Positions 33,127 through 39,775 of a DNA stretch of 64,000 bases are shown in pieces. Source of the stretch: Stenotrophomonas sp. UBA7346 (GTDB taxonomy: Bacteria; Pseudomonadota; Gammaproteobacteria; Xanthomonadales; Xanthomonadaceae); NCBI GenBank assembly GCA_002471015.1, contig DKPB01000083.1, positions 29,767 to 93,766 on the forward strand, in the 5' to 3' direction. The translations under genes were made by a program, and so were the position numbers. Within the stretch, counting starts at the first letter, position 1; every line of letters begins with the position of its first letter. Below the pieces are notes generated by a model. It was not told where the DNA came from. It saw only the letters and a list, made by a program, of their open reading frames with translations, and made no database searches.

Positions 33127-33324
33127 GTAGTGCCGAGCCATGCTCGGCAGCGGCGTTTGGCAAAAAATCCACCCCATGTAGTGCCGAGCCATGCTCGGCA
33201 GAGGCGTTCCCGGTAAGGCCCCAGCCGAGCATGGCTCGGCTCTACAGGGGGAGCGTTCTCCAGCCGGGCATGGCTCGGCTCTACAGGTGAAGCGCTCCCC
33301 CAGCCGGGCATGGTTCGGCTCTAC
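33127..33324. repeat. Cluster of five SMAG repeats
   Basis: Direct copies at 33127-33149 and 33178-33200, inverted copies at 33223-33245, 33262-33284 and 33302-33324. The last three read AGCCGRGCATGGYTCGGCTC with small changes. They fill the whole gap between the convergent gdx and coq7 genes. Confidence 0.9.
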
Positions 33325-33334
33325 AGGTGGCGGG

Positions 33335-33979
33335 TTACATCCGGTAGGCCACGGCCTTCATCGCCTTGGAGGCCAAGGCCATCACCGACGGGATCGGGAA
33401 CGGCAGCTTGCGCGCGCCGGCATGTTCGGCGTGCTCGGCGTGGCGCGCCTCGTCGAGCTTCATCACCTTGAGAATCTCGCGGCTGCGCTGGTCGGCCGCC
33501 GGCAGGGTCTGCAGGTGCTCGTCCAGGTGCGCTTCCACCTGGCGCTCGGTCTCCACCACGAAGCCCAGGTTCCAGCCGTCGCCGCGCAGGCCGGCGAGGG
33601 TGCCGATGGTGTAGCTGCCGGCATACCAGAGCGGGTTGAACAGGCTGGGGCGGCTGTCCAGTTCGCGCAGGCGGTCGGCGCACCAGCTCAGGTGGTCGGT
33701 CTCTTCCTGTGCGGCATCAAGCAGGTGCGCGCGGGTGGCCGGGTCACGGGCGACTGCTGCCTGGCCGAAATACAGGCCCTGGGCGCAGACTTCGCCCACA
33801 TGGTTGATCCGCATCAGCCCCGCCGCATGGCGGACCTCGTCCGGCTCCAGCACCACCTCGGGGGTGTCGCCGGCCGGGTTGGGGCGGGCGGCCGGTGGGT
33901 TGCCGAAGACCGTATCCAGGGCGCGCTGGGCTTCGGTCAGCAGGTGGTCCAGGGGCGTCTGTACGCGGGTGGGGGTCAT
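33335..33979 (-). CDS. coq7: Ubiquinone biosynthesis hydroxylase Coq7
   Basis: 214-residue di-iron monooxygenase that hydroxylates demethoxyubiquinol late in ubiquinone synthesis. Iron-ligand motifs: RINHVGEVCAQGLYFGQ, EETDHLSWCADRL, ETERQVEAHLDEHL and DEARHAEHAEHAGA. The ATG at 33979 (MTPTRVQTPLD) gives the usual short N-terminal extension. Its place just before rplM, in the opposite direction, is conserved in xanthomonads. Confidence 0.95.
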   Translation of the reverse strand: MTPTRVQTPLDHLLTEAQRALDTVFGNPPAARPNPAGDTPEVVLEPDEVRHAAGLMRINHVGEVCAQGLYFGQAAVARDPATRAHLLDAAQEETDHLSWCADRLRELDSRPSLFNPLWYAGSYTIGTLAGLRGDGWNLGFVVETERQVEAHLDEHLQTLPAADQRSREILKVMKLDEARHAEHAEHAGARKLPFPIPSVMALASKAMKAVAYRM

Positions 33980-34067
33980 GGCGGGGCGTTGCAGTGGGGT
34001 AGGCTCGATTCTCGCCGCTGGCCTGCGGCCTGCCAAGGCCGGGGCAGGGTGCCGTTCAGGGGCTGAG

Positions 34068-34096
34068 TTGCGCCAGGCGCCTGCGGCCAGTACAAT
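34068..34096 (+). promoter_or_regulatory. Predicted promoter of rplM-rpsI
   Basis: TTGCGC (34068-34073), 17-base spacer, TACAAT (34091-34096). Transcription would start near 34103, leaving an 80-base leader before rplM in which L13 could act, as it does in E. coli. Inferred from the boxes only. Confidence 0.55.
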
Positions 34097-34184
34097 CCCG
34101 CCTCTTCTGTTTCACCTTCACAACGCGTGGCAAAGTTCCGGTGGTTCATCTCGCCGCAATCAGCCCGACCTACCTGAGTTCTTT

Positions 34185-34613
34185 ATGAGCACTTTCACTG
34201 CAAAGAACGAGACCGTCCAGCGCGACTGGTACCTCGTTGACGCCGCCGGCAAGACGCTGGGCCGTCTGTCCACCGAGCTGGCTCGCCGCCTGCGTGGCAA
34301 GCACAAGCCGGTCTACACCCCGCATGTTGACACCGGTGATTACCTGGTCGTCATCAATGCCGACAAGATTGCCGTAACCGGCAAGAAGCTGAAGGACAAG
34401 AAGTACCATCGCTTCACCGGCTACATCGGTAACCTGAAGACCGAATCCCTGGAGCAGGCGCTGGAGCGTCACCCGGAGCGCGTGATCGAGATCGCCGTCA
34501 AGGGCATGCTGCCGAAGGGCCCGCTGGGTCGTCAGATGTACCGCAAGCTCAAGGTCTACGCTGGCACTGAGCATCCGCACGCCGCACAGCAGCCGCAGGT
34601 TCTGGATATCTAA
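34185..34613 (+). CDS. rplM: Ribosomal protein L13 (50S)
   Basis: 142 residues, complete. Family sequences: QRDWYLVDAAGKTLGRLSTE, LRGKHKPVYTPHVDTGDYLV and GMLPKGPLGRQMYRKLKVYA. The ATG at 34185 follows a short leader; a long in-frame extension upstream is a high-GC artefact. It is followed by rpsI after two bases, the universal rplM-rpsI operon. Confidence 0.98.
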   Translation: MSTFTAKNETVQRDWYLVDAAGKTLGRLSTELARRLRGKHKPVYTPHVDTGDYLVVINADKIAVTGKKLKDKKYHRFTGYIGNLKTESLEQALERHPERVIEIAVKGMLPKGPLGRQMYRKLKVYAGTEHPHAAQQPQVLDI

Positions 34614-34615
34614 TC

Positions 34616-35008
34616 ATGGCTATCACTCAAAACTACGGCACTGGCCGCCGCAAGTCCTCCACTGCTCGCGTGTTCCTGCGCAAGGGCACCGGCAACATCA
34701 CCGTCAATGGCCGTCCGCTGGACGAGTTCTTTGGCCGTGAGACCGCACGCATGATCGTGCGTCAGCCGCTGGAACTGACCCAGAACACCGAAAGCTTTGA
34801 CATCCTGGTCACTGCTGCCGGCGGCGGCACCACCGGCCAGGCCGGTGCGATCCGTCTGGGCATCGCCCGTGCGCTGGTCGAGTACGACGAAACCCTGAAG
34901 TCCGAGCTGCGCAAGGCTGGCTTCATGACCCGTGACGCCCGTGAAGTCGAGCGCAAGAAGGTCGGCCTGCACAAGGCACGTCGCGCCACCCAGTTCTCCA
35001 AGCGTTAA
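34616..35008 (+). CDS. rpsI: Ribosomal protein S9 (30S)
   Basis: 130 residues. Starts with YGTGRRKSSTARVFLRKGTG and ends with the basic tail KARRATQFSKR whose last residues contact P-site tRNA. Complete; coupled to rplM and followed by an intrinsic terminator. Confidence 0.98.
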   Translation: MAITQNYGTGRRKSSTARVFLRKGTGNITVNGRPLDEFFGRETARMIVRQPLELTQNTESFDILVTAAGGGTTGQAGAIRLGIARALVEYDETLKSELRKAGFMTRDAREVERKKVGLHKARRATQFSKR

Positions 35009-35049
35009 TTGCTTCGGAGTGGGGTTCTTCGGAATCCCACTGGGAAGGC

Positions 35050-35076
35050 AAAAGCCCGGCCTTGGCCGGGCTTTTG
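35050..35076 (+). terminator. Rho-independent terminator of rplM-rpsI
   Basis: AGCCCGGCC-TT-GGCCGGGCT (9-bp stem) then TTTT, 45 bases after the rpsI stop. Confidence 0.9.
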
Positions 35077-35370
35077 TCGTTTTGGGGGTTGGGGATTGGG
35101 ATTGGGGGTTCTGCGGGGCAAAAGCCGGGGCTGAGGCCAAAGCCAAAGCCCAAAGTCAGAGCCAAAGGTCAGAGCCAAAGCCAAAGCACCCCTCCCCAGC
35201 CCTCCCCTGCGCTGTGCGCAAGGGAGGGAGTAAGTGCTGCGCTTTCTCGCCGAATACCCGGCAATCTGCTCCCTCCCTTGCGCGCAGCGCAGGGGAGGGC
35301 TGGGGAGGGGGGGCTTGGCTTTTGATCTTTGCTTCGGCTTCGGCGAATCCCCAATCCCCAATCCCGCCCA
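35077..35370. repeat. Repeat-filled gap: two inverted CTCCCTTGCGC repeats and a short tandem
   Basis: No gene. From 35136 the unit AAAGCC/AAAGTCAGAGCC is repeated several times (AAAGCCAAAGCCCAAAGTC and similar). Then an inverted copy, CCCTCCCCTGCGC ... GCGCAAGGGAGGG (35194-35231), faces a direct copy, CCCTCCCTTGCGC ... GCGCAGGGGAGGG (35270-35311), around a 40-base centre. It separates the ribosomal-protein operon from the tRNA terminator. Confidence 0.75.
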
Positions 35371-35400
35371 AAAGAAAAGACCCGATCTTTCGATCGGGTC
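35371..35400 (-). terminator. Terminator of the tRNA transcript (after the second tRNA-Gln)
   Basis: On the minus strand GACCCGATC-GAAA-GATCGGGTC then TTTTCTTT, 10 bases past the tRNA 3' end. Confidence 0.85.
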
Positions 35401-35409
35401 TTTGGTGTC

Positions 35410-35484
35410 TGGCAGCCCCGGAAGGATTCGAACCTCCGAATGTCTGAGTCAGAGTCAGATGCCTTACCGCTTGGCGACGGGGCT
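35410..35484 (-). tRNA. tRNA-Gln (CTG anticodon), copy 2
   Basis: 75 bases with encoded CCA. Acceptor AGCCCCG pairs with CGGGGCT; anticodon stem TCTGA/TCAGA encloses the loop CTCTGAC, anticodon CTG; T loop GGTTCGAATCC. The body is identical to the copy at 35586-35660. Confidence 0.95.
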
Positions 35485-35550
35485 ATGGTGCAGGCGGATT
35501 ATCGCACATCCGGCCGTTGGTTGGCCCGGGGTGTGATCAGGTGATGCAGA

Positions 35551-35580
35551 AAGGGCCTGATCTTTCGATCAGGCCCTTTT
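35551..35580 (-). terminator. Hairpin with A/T tract between the two tRNA-Gln genes
   Basis: GGGCCTGATC-GAAA-GATCAGGCCC then TTTC on the minus strand, directly after the first tRNA-Gln. Its loop and shape copy the terminator at 35371-35400, so the tRNA and its terminator were duplicated together. The T tract is short, so read-through is likely. Confidence 0.7.
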
Positions 35581-35585
35581 GTGTC

Positions 35586-35660
35586 TGGCAGCCCCGGAAG
35601 GATTCGAACCTCCGAATGTCTGAGTCAGAGTCAGATGCCTTACCGCTTGGCGACGGGGCT
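35586..35660 (-). tRNA. tRNA-Gln (CTG anticodon), copy 1
   Basis: 75 bases, CCA encoded, cloverleaf as in the second copy, anticodon CTG. It lies 26 bases downstream of tRNA-Met. Confidence 0.95.
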
Positions 35661-35686
35661 GTAGTGCAGGTCAAACCTGCGTCCCA

Positions 35687-35763
35687 TGGTGGCTATGGGT
35701 GGACTCGAACCACCGACCCCAGCATTATGAGTGCTGTGCTCTAACCGGCTGAGCTACATAGCC
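35687..35763 (-). tRNA. tRNA-Met (CAT anticodon), elongator type
   Basis: 77 bases with CCA. Acceptor GGCTATG pairs with CATAGCC; anticodon stem CAGCA/TGCTG with loop CTCATAA, anticodon CAT. The first base pair is a normal G-C, so it is not an initiator tRNA. First gene of the tRNA transcript. Confidence 0.95.
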
Positions 35764-35776
35764 TTGGGAGCCGGTA

Positions 35777-35805
35777 ATTCTGGTGGCGCCGCGCCATTCT
35801 GTCAA
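35777..35805 (-). promoter_or_regulatory. Promoter of the tRNA-Met/tRNA-Gln operon
   Basis: On the minus strand, perfect -35 TTGACA (35805-35800), 17-base spacer, -10 CAGAAT (35782-35777), ending 13 bases before tRNA-Met. The spacer holds the palindrome GGCGCCGCGCC-type GC-rich sequence, and A7 lies just upstream as a possible UP element. Confidence 0.75.
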
Positions 35806-35882
35806 TACTTTTTTTCCGAGCTTGTGGCCCAGCAGCGGCCATGGCAGAGTCCTCGACAGTAGAAATATTAGGAGTCCGCATC

Positions 35883-36491
35883 GTGATCGATCCGGACGGC
35901 TATCGACCGAATGTCGGTATCGTGCTGATGCGCGAAGACGGGCAGGTGTTCTGGGCACGACGCGTGCGCCGGGATGGCTGGCAGTTTCCGCAGGGCGGCA
36001 TGAATACCGACGAGACACCCGTCGAAGCCATGTATCGCGAGTTGCAGGAAGAAACCGGGCTGCTGCCCGAACACGTCGAAGTGCTGGGGGCTACCCCTGG
36101 CTGGCTTCGCTATAGGCTGCCCAGCCGGGCCATCCGCCGTACCGAGAAACAGGTCTGCATCGGCCAGAAGCAGGTATGGTTCCTGCTGCGCCTTACCGGC
36201 GATGAGGCCCATGTGCGGCTGGATCACACCGACAGCCCGGAGTTCGACCATTGGCGCTGGGTGGACTTCTGGTACCCGGTGGAGCATGTGGTCATCTTCA
36301 AGCGCGGCGTCTATGCGCGTGCCCTGCGCCACCTGGCGCCGCTGGCACGCGGCATTGCCGGCCCGGGCGTGCAGGCAATGCCCGCGTCCGCATTGGAGGC
36401 ATGGCTGCCCGGCAACACCGCCGGCCATGACCGTCCGCGCAAGCGGCAGCGGCGGCAGGGGCCGTGGCGGAAGAAGATTAATAATGATTAA
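35883..36491 (+). CDS. rppH: RNA 5'-pyrophosphohydrolase
   Basis: 202-residue Nudix enzyme that removes pyrophosphate from mRNA 5' ends and so starts decay. The start is the GTG at 35883 (product IDPDGYRPNVGIVL), with AGGAG nine bases before it; an ATG at 35841 lacks such a site. Nudix box: GGMNTDETPVEAMYRELQEE (about 37-56), with RRDGWQFPQ before it. The C-terminus is long and basic (RKRQRRQGPWRKK), as in xanthomonad homologues. Monocistronic. Confidence 0.94.
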   Translation: MIDPDGYRPNVGIVLMREDGQVFWARRVRRDGWQFPQGGMNTDETPVEAMYRELQEETGLLPEHVEVLGATPGWLRYRLPSRAIRRTEKQVCIGQKQVWFLLRLTGDEAHVRLDHTDSPEFDHWRWVDFWYPVEHVVIFKRGVYARALRHLAPLARGIAGPGVQAMPASALEAWLPGNTAGHDRPRKRQRRQGPWRKKINND

Positions 36492-36500
36492 CGCCGGAAA

Positions 36501-36529
36501 TTGACAACCATTCGCATTTGCGATTGAAT
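36501..36529 (+). promoter_or_regulatory. bfd promoter with Fur-box-like site
   Basis: TTGACA (36501-36506), 17-base spacer, TTGAAT (36524-36529). TGACAACCATTCGCA (36502-36516) matches the Fur-type inverted pattern TGAGAATNATTCTCA at most positions (read on either strand). Iron control of bfd and bfr would fit, but Fur binding is inferred. Confidence 0.5.
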
Positions 36530-36567
36530 GCCATCCAGCCAATCAAGGCTGCTCGAAGGGCATCACC

Positions 36568-36768
36568 GTGTACGTCTGCATCTGCAATGGAGTCACTGAT
36601 CACCAGATCCGCGAAGCCGCGATTGCCGGCTGTGACACTGTGGCCGAGCTGACGATGCGTACCGGTTGCGGTTCCAATTGCGGGTCCTGCCTGGACATGG
36701 CCGCCGGCCTGCTGGAGCAGGCACGGGCCACGCGCGAACTGCCCCTGCCGATGTTGCGGGCGGCCTGA
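36568..36768 (+). CDS. bfd: Bacterioferritin-associated ferredoxin
   Basis: 66-residue [2Fe-2S] protein that binds bacterioferritin and passes electrons to release stored iron. GTG start. Cluster ligands Cys4, Cys6, Cys38 and Cys41 (MYVCICNG and GSNCGSC) are all present with the family spacing. Directly upstream of bfr, with a Fur-like site over its promoter. Confidence 0.95.
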   Translation: MYVCICNGVTDHQIREAAIAGCDTVAELTMRTGCGSNCGSCLDMAAGLLEQARATRELPLPMLRAA

Positions 36769-36882
36769 GCCTGCTGACCCGTTGCCGTGTTTGACGGCAC
36801 GGGCTAATGATCACGATTCGCGTTCCTTCATGCCGCCGCAAAGGCGGTTAAAGTGCGTCCGTTCTCTCTAGGAGCCCGCGCA

Positions 36883-37353
36883 ATGAAAGGCGACGCCAAG
36901 GTCATCGAATTCCTCAACAAGGTCCTCTACAACGAGCTGACCGCCATCAACCAGTACTTCCTGCACGCCAAGATGCTGAAGAACTGGGGCCTGAAGGAAT
37001 TGGCCGAACATGAGTACAAGGAATCGATCGAGGAGATGAAGCATGCCGATGCGCTCTCCGACCGCATCCTGTTCCTCGAAGGGCTGCCCAACTTCCAGGC
37101 GCTGGGCAAGCTGCGCATCGGTGAAAACCCCACCGAGATACTCAAGTGCGATCTGGCGCTGGAAAACGAAGCGGCACTGGTACTGCGTGATGCGGTGGCT
37201 TACGCCGAGTCGATCAGCGACTACGTCAGCCGCGCGCTGTTCGTGAAGATCCTCGATGCGGAGGAAGAGCACATCGACTGGCTGGAAACCCAGCTGGACC
37301 TGATCGAGCGCATTGGCGAGCCCAATTACCTGCTCACCAAGATCGAGGACTGA
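36883..37353 (+). CDS. bfr: Bacterioferritin
   Basis: 156-residue iron-storage subunit of a 24-mer shell. Ferroxidase ligands Glu18, Glu51, His54 and Glu127/His130 (AEEEHIDWLE) are present, and Met52, the heme ligand shared between subunits. AGGAG precedes the ATG at 36883, which is preferred to a start ten codons earlier. It follows bfd by 114 bases. A hairpin with CTGAGCCGCG / CGCGGTTCAG arms overlaps the stop, between it and the convergent kinase gene. Confidence 0.96.
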   Translation: MKGDAKVIEFLNKVLYNELTAINQYFLHAKMLKNWGLKELAEHEYKESIEEMKHADALSDRILFLEGLPNFQALGKLRIGENPTEILKCDLALENEAALVLRDAVAYAESISDYVSRALFVKILDAEEEHIDWLETQLDLIERIGEPNYLLTKIED

Positions 37354-37366
37354 GCCGCGTCGCGGT

Positions 37367-39775
37367 TCAGCCCTGTGCTGTGCTGATGCCCAGGTTGGCC
37401 TGGTAGCTGGCCAGCGCTGTGCGGGCGCGGGCGAACTCGGCCACGATCACCGCCGCGATCACCGTTGGCCGTTGCACGGTGCCCATGCGCGCATCGTGCT
37501 CCAGCCGGCGAGCGGCCTCGGACAGGGCCAGCACGCCGACGTTGGCGCTGGATGATTTCAGGCTGTGCGCCAGCTCGCCCAGGCGTTGGTTATTGGCCGT
37601 GCTGGCTGCTTCCTGCAGCTGCTGCACCAGCGCCGGTGTCTCCTCCAGGAACATCGCGATGATGGCGTTGATCTCGTCACCGGCAATCTCGTAGAGCTCA
37701 TCCAGCACGCTGCGCGCCAGCACCGGGGCGGTGATCGGCGGCAGCGCCGGTGCGGGGGCGGCGGGTGGGGCGGTATCAATGGACATGTCGGGTGCCTTGG
37801 CAGCTGGCGTTGCGGGCATGTAAGCCTGCAGGCAGGTCTGCAACTGGTTGCGGGAAATGGGTTTGGAAAGATAGTCGTCCATGCCGGCGTCCAGGCAGCG
37901 CTGCCTGTCGCCGGCCATCGCGTTGGCGGTCATGGCGATGATGGGCAGGCGCGGCAGTCGGTTGTCGGCCTCATGCTGGCGCCAGCGCCGCGTGGCGGCA
38001 TAACCGTCCAGCACCGGCATCTGGCAGTCCATCAACACCGCGTCGTACGGGCCGCGGCTCTGCAGCTTGTCCAGCGCGATGGCGCCGTTCTCTGCGGCGT
38101 CGGCGGTGCAGCCGATGACCTTGAGCAGCTTCTGCGCCACCAGCAGGTTGACGGGGTTGTCTTCAACCAGCAACACACGCATGCCAGCCAGGTGGGTGTC
38201 AGCACCGGTAATCGCAGGTTTGGTGGCAGCCGGGATGGCGGCGATGCCTGCCGCGGGAATTGCGGCGTCGGTGGCCAACGCGGTCTCGACCGGGACCAGG
38301 GCCACCGGTGCGATGGCGTTCGGTTCGGCGGGCACGCCAGCTGCGGGAGCCCTGGTTGGGGCAGTCGCGTTGCGGCGGACATTGGCCGCGGCAATGTCCG
38401 CCAGCGCGTCACGCAGCTGTGCGTCGGGCAGCTGCCGCGGCAATACCGTGGCAGCGTCCATCAGCTCCGGGGCAACCGGGCTGTCGCCATACAGCCACAG
38501 CAGGCGCGGCGCATCGTCCATCCTGTTTATCGCGCGTTGCAGGGCGCCCGCGCTGTGCTGCAGCGGGTCCAAGTCACCAATTACCGCGTGCAGGGGGGCG
38601 GCCGGGTTGCGCAGCATCTCCAGTGCCTCCTGCAGGTTGTTGGCGCGCTTGGGGTGATAGCCCCAGGTTGCGAGAGTGCGCTCCAGGCGTTGCCGCAGGC
38701 GCGGCTCAGGGGCCAGCAGCAGCACGTTGCGGGCGTTACGCAGGTGTTCGGGGCGCTGCAGGTCGCCTATGACCTTCAGCAGCGGTATCTCGAACCAGAA
38801 TGTTGAACCGCGGCCTGGCGTCGACTCCACGCCGATGCTGCCGTGCATCAGGTCGATGATGCGCTTGCAGATTGCCAGCCCAAGGCCGGTGCCGCCATAC
38901 AGGCGGGTGGTAGAGGCATCGGCCTGGGTGAAGGCGTTGAACAGGCGCTGTTGTTGCGCGCTGTCCAGGCCGATGCCGGTGTCGCGTACCTCGAAGCGCA
39001 GCTGGTGCTGGGCCGGGGTTTCGCCCAGGCGGGTCACCTCGATGTGGATGCTGCCGCGCGCGGTGAACTTGATGGCATTGACCAGCAGGTTGCCCAGTAC
39101 CTGCCGCAGCCGCACCGGGTCGCCACGCACCGGCAGACGTACCGCCGGGTCGATATGCAGGGACAGTTGCAGGCCCTTGTGCTCGCCGGCGCGCTGCATC
39201 AGCGCCAGCATGCCCTCCAGGGTTTCGCGCAGGTTGAAGGTGGTGACCTCCAGTTCCAGCCGGTTCGCTTCCAGCTTGGAGTAATCCAGGATGTCGTCAA
39301 CGATGCGGAACAGCTGGCGCGAGCTTTCGGTGGCGGTGGCCAGCATCCTGCGCTGCTCGCCATCCAGTGGCCCCTGCGCGATCAATTCCAGCATCGGCAG
39401 GATGCCATTGAGCGGCGTGCGGATCTCGTGGCTCATCGTGGCCAGGAACTCACCCTTGGCCAGGGTGGCGGCCTCGGCCGCTTTCTTGGCCTGCAGCAGC
39501 TCGGTCTGCAACTGGTCGTGCAACTGCCCGGCAAGGCGCAGCTGGCGCGCTTCCAGGGCGAGTTCCTCGCTGCGCAACTGCAGTGCATGTGCTTGGCGGG
39601 CCACGCGGTGTGCAGCCAGCAGCGCCAGCAATGCGGCCAGGGTGGCAGCACCGGCAAGCACGGGCGTGACCATGCCTGGCAGCTGTGGCAGCCACGTAGT
39701 AGTGGCCGCTGCAGCGGCAAACAGGGCTGCCAGTGCTGCGCAGACGCGGCTGGCACCGGCGCCGGCCAGGCTCAT
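37367..39775 (-). CDS. Hybrid sensor histidine kinase with receiver and Hpt domains
   Basis: 802 residues. Two N-terminal helices (about 10-28 and 35-56), a coiled coil (about 62-105), HisKA with the phospho-His at 116 (FLATMSHEIRTPLNG), a HATPase domain (NLLVNAIKFT, DTGIGLD, GGTGLGLAIC), a degenerate receiver (about 345-455, LLLAPEPRLRQRL), an Ala/Pro linker, an intact receiver with Asp583 (AVLMDCQMPVLDG) and a C-terminal Hpt with His737 (LAHSLKSSSANVG). No large periplasmic sensor is present; the signal is probably sensed in or near the membrane. It resembles RpfC in layout but lacks rpf neighbours. Its start overlaps the stop of the upstream EAL-type gene by four bases, so both form one phosphorelay unit. 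Confidence 0.9.
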   Translation of the reverse strand: MSLAGAGASRVCAALAALFAAAAATTTWLPQLPGMVTPVLAGAATLAALLALLAAHRVARQAHALQLRSEELALEARQLRLAGQLHDQLQTELLQAKKAAEAATLAKGEFLATMSHEIRTPLNGILPMLELIAQGPLDGEQRRMLATATESSRQLFRIVDDILDYSKLEANRLELEVTTFNLRETLEGMLALMQRAGEHKGLQLSLHIDPAVRLPVRGDPVRLRQVLGNLLVNAIKFTARGSIHIEVTRLGETPAQHQLRFEVRDTGIGLDSAQQQRLFNAFTQADASTTRLYGGTGLGLAICKRIIDLMHGSIGVESTPGRGSTFWFEIPLLKVIGDLQRPEHLRNARNVLLLAPEPRLRQRLERTLATWGYHPKRANNLQEALEMLRNPAAPLHAVIGDLDPLQHSAGALQRAINRMDDAPRLLWLYGDSPVAPELMDAATVLPRQLPDAQLRDALADIAAANVRRNATAPTRAPAAGVPAEPNAIAPVALVPVETALATDAAIPAAGIAAIPAATKPAITGADTHLAGMRVLLVEDNPVNLLVAQKLLKVIGCTADAAENGAIALDKLQSRGPYDAVLMDCQMPVLDGYAATRRWRQHEADNRLPRLPIIAMTANAMAGDRQRCLDAGMDDYLSKPISRNQLQTCLQAYMPATPAAKAPDMSIDTAPPAAPAPALPPITAPVLARSVLDELYEIAGDEINAIIAMFLEETPALVQQLQEAASTANNQRLGELAHSLKSSSANVGVLALSEAARRLEHDARMGTVQRPTVIAAVIVAEFARARTALASYQANLGISTAQG

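Noticed and set aside
33127..33324. Possible CRISPR array because of repeated 23-base units
   Set aside because: Units are palindromic, occur in both orientations, have unequal spacers and recur at single sites elsewhere; no cas genes. They are SMAG repeats.
35234..35744. Plus-strand frames over the tRNA genes with sequences like PRKDSNLRMSE
   Set aside because: These are the well-known false translations of tRNA-Gln and tRNA-Met genes read on the opposite strand.
37367..39775. RpfC assignment for the hybrid kinase
   Set aside because: The domain order is similar, but no rpfF, rpfB or rpfG adjoins it, and it has only two membrane helices where RpfC has five.
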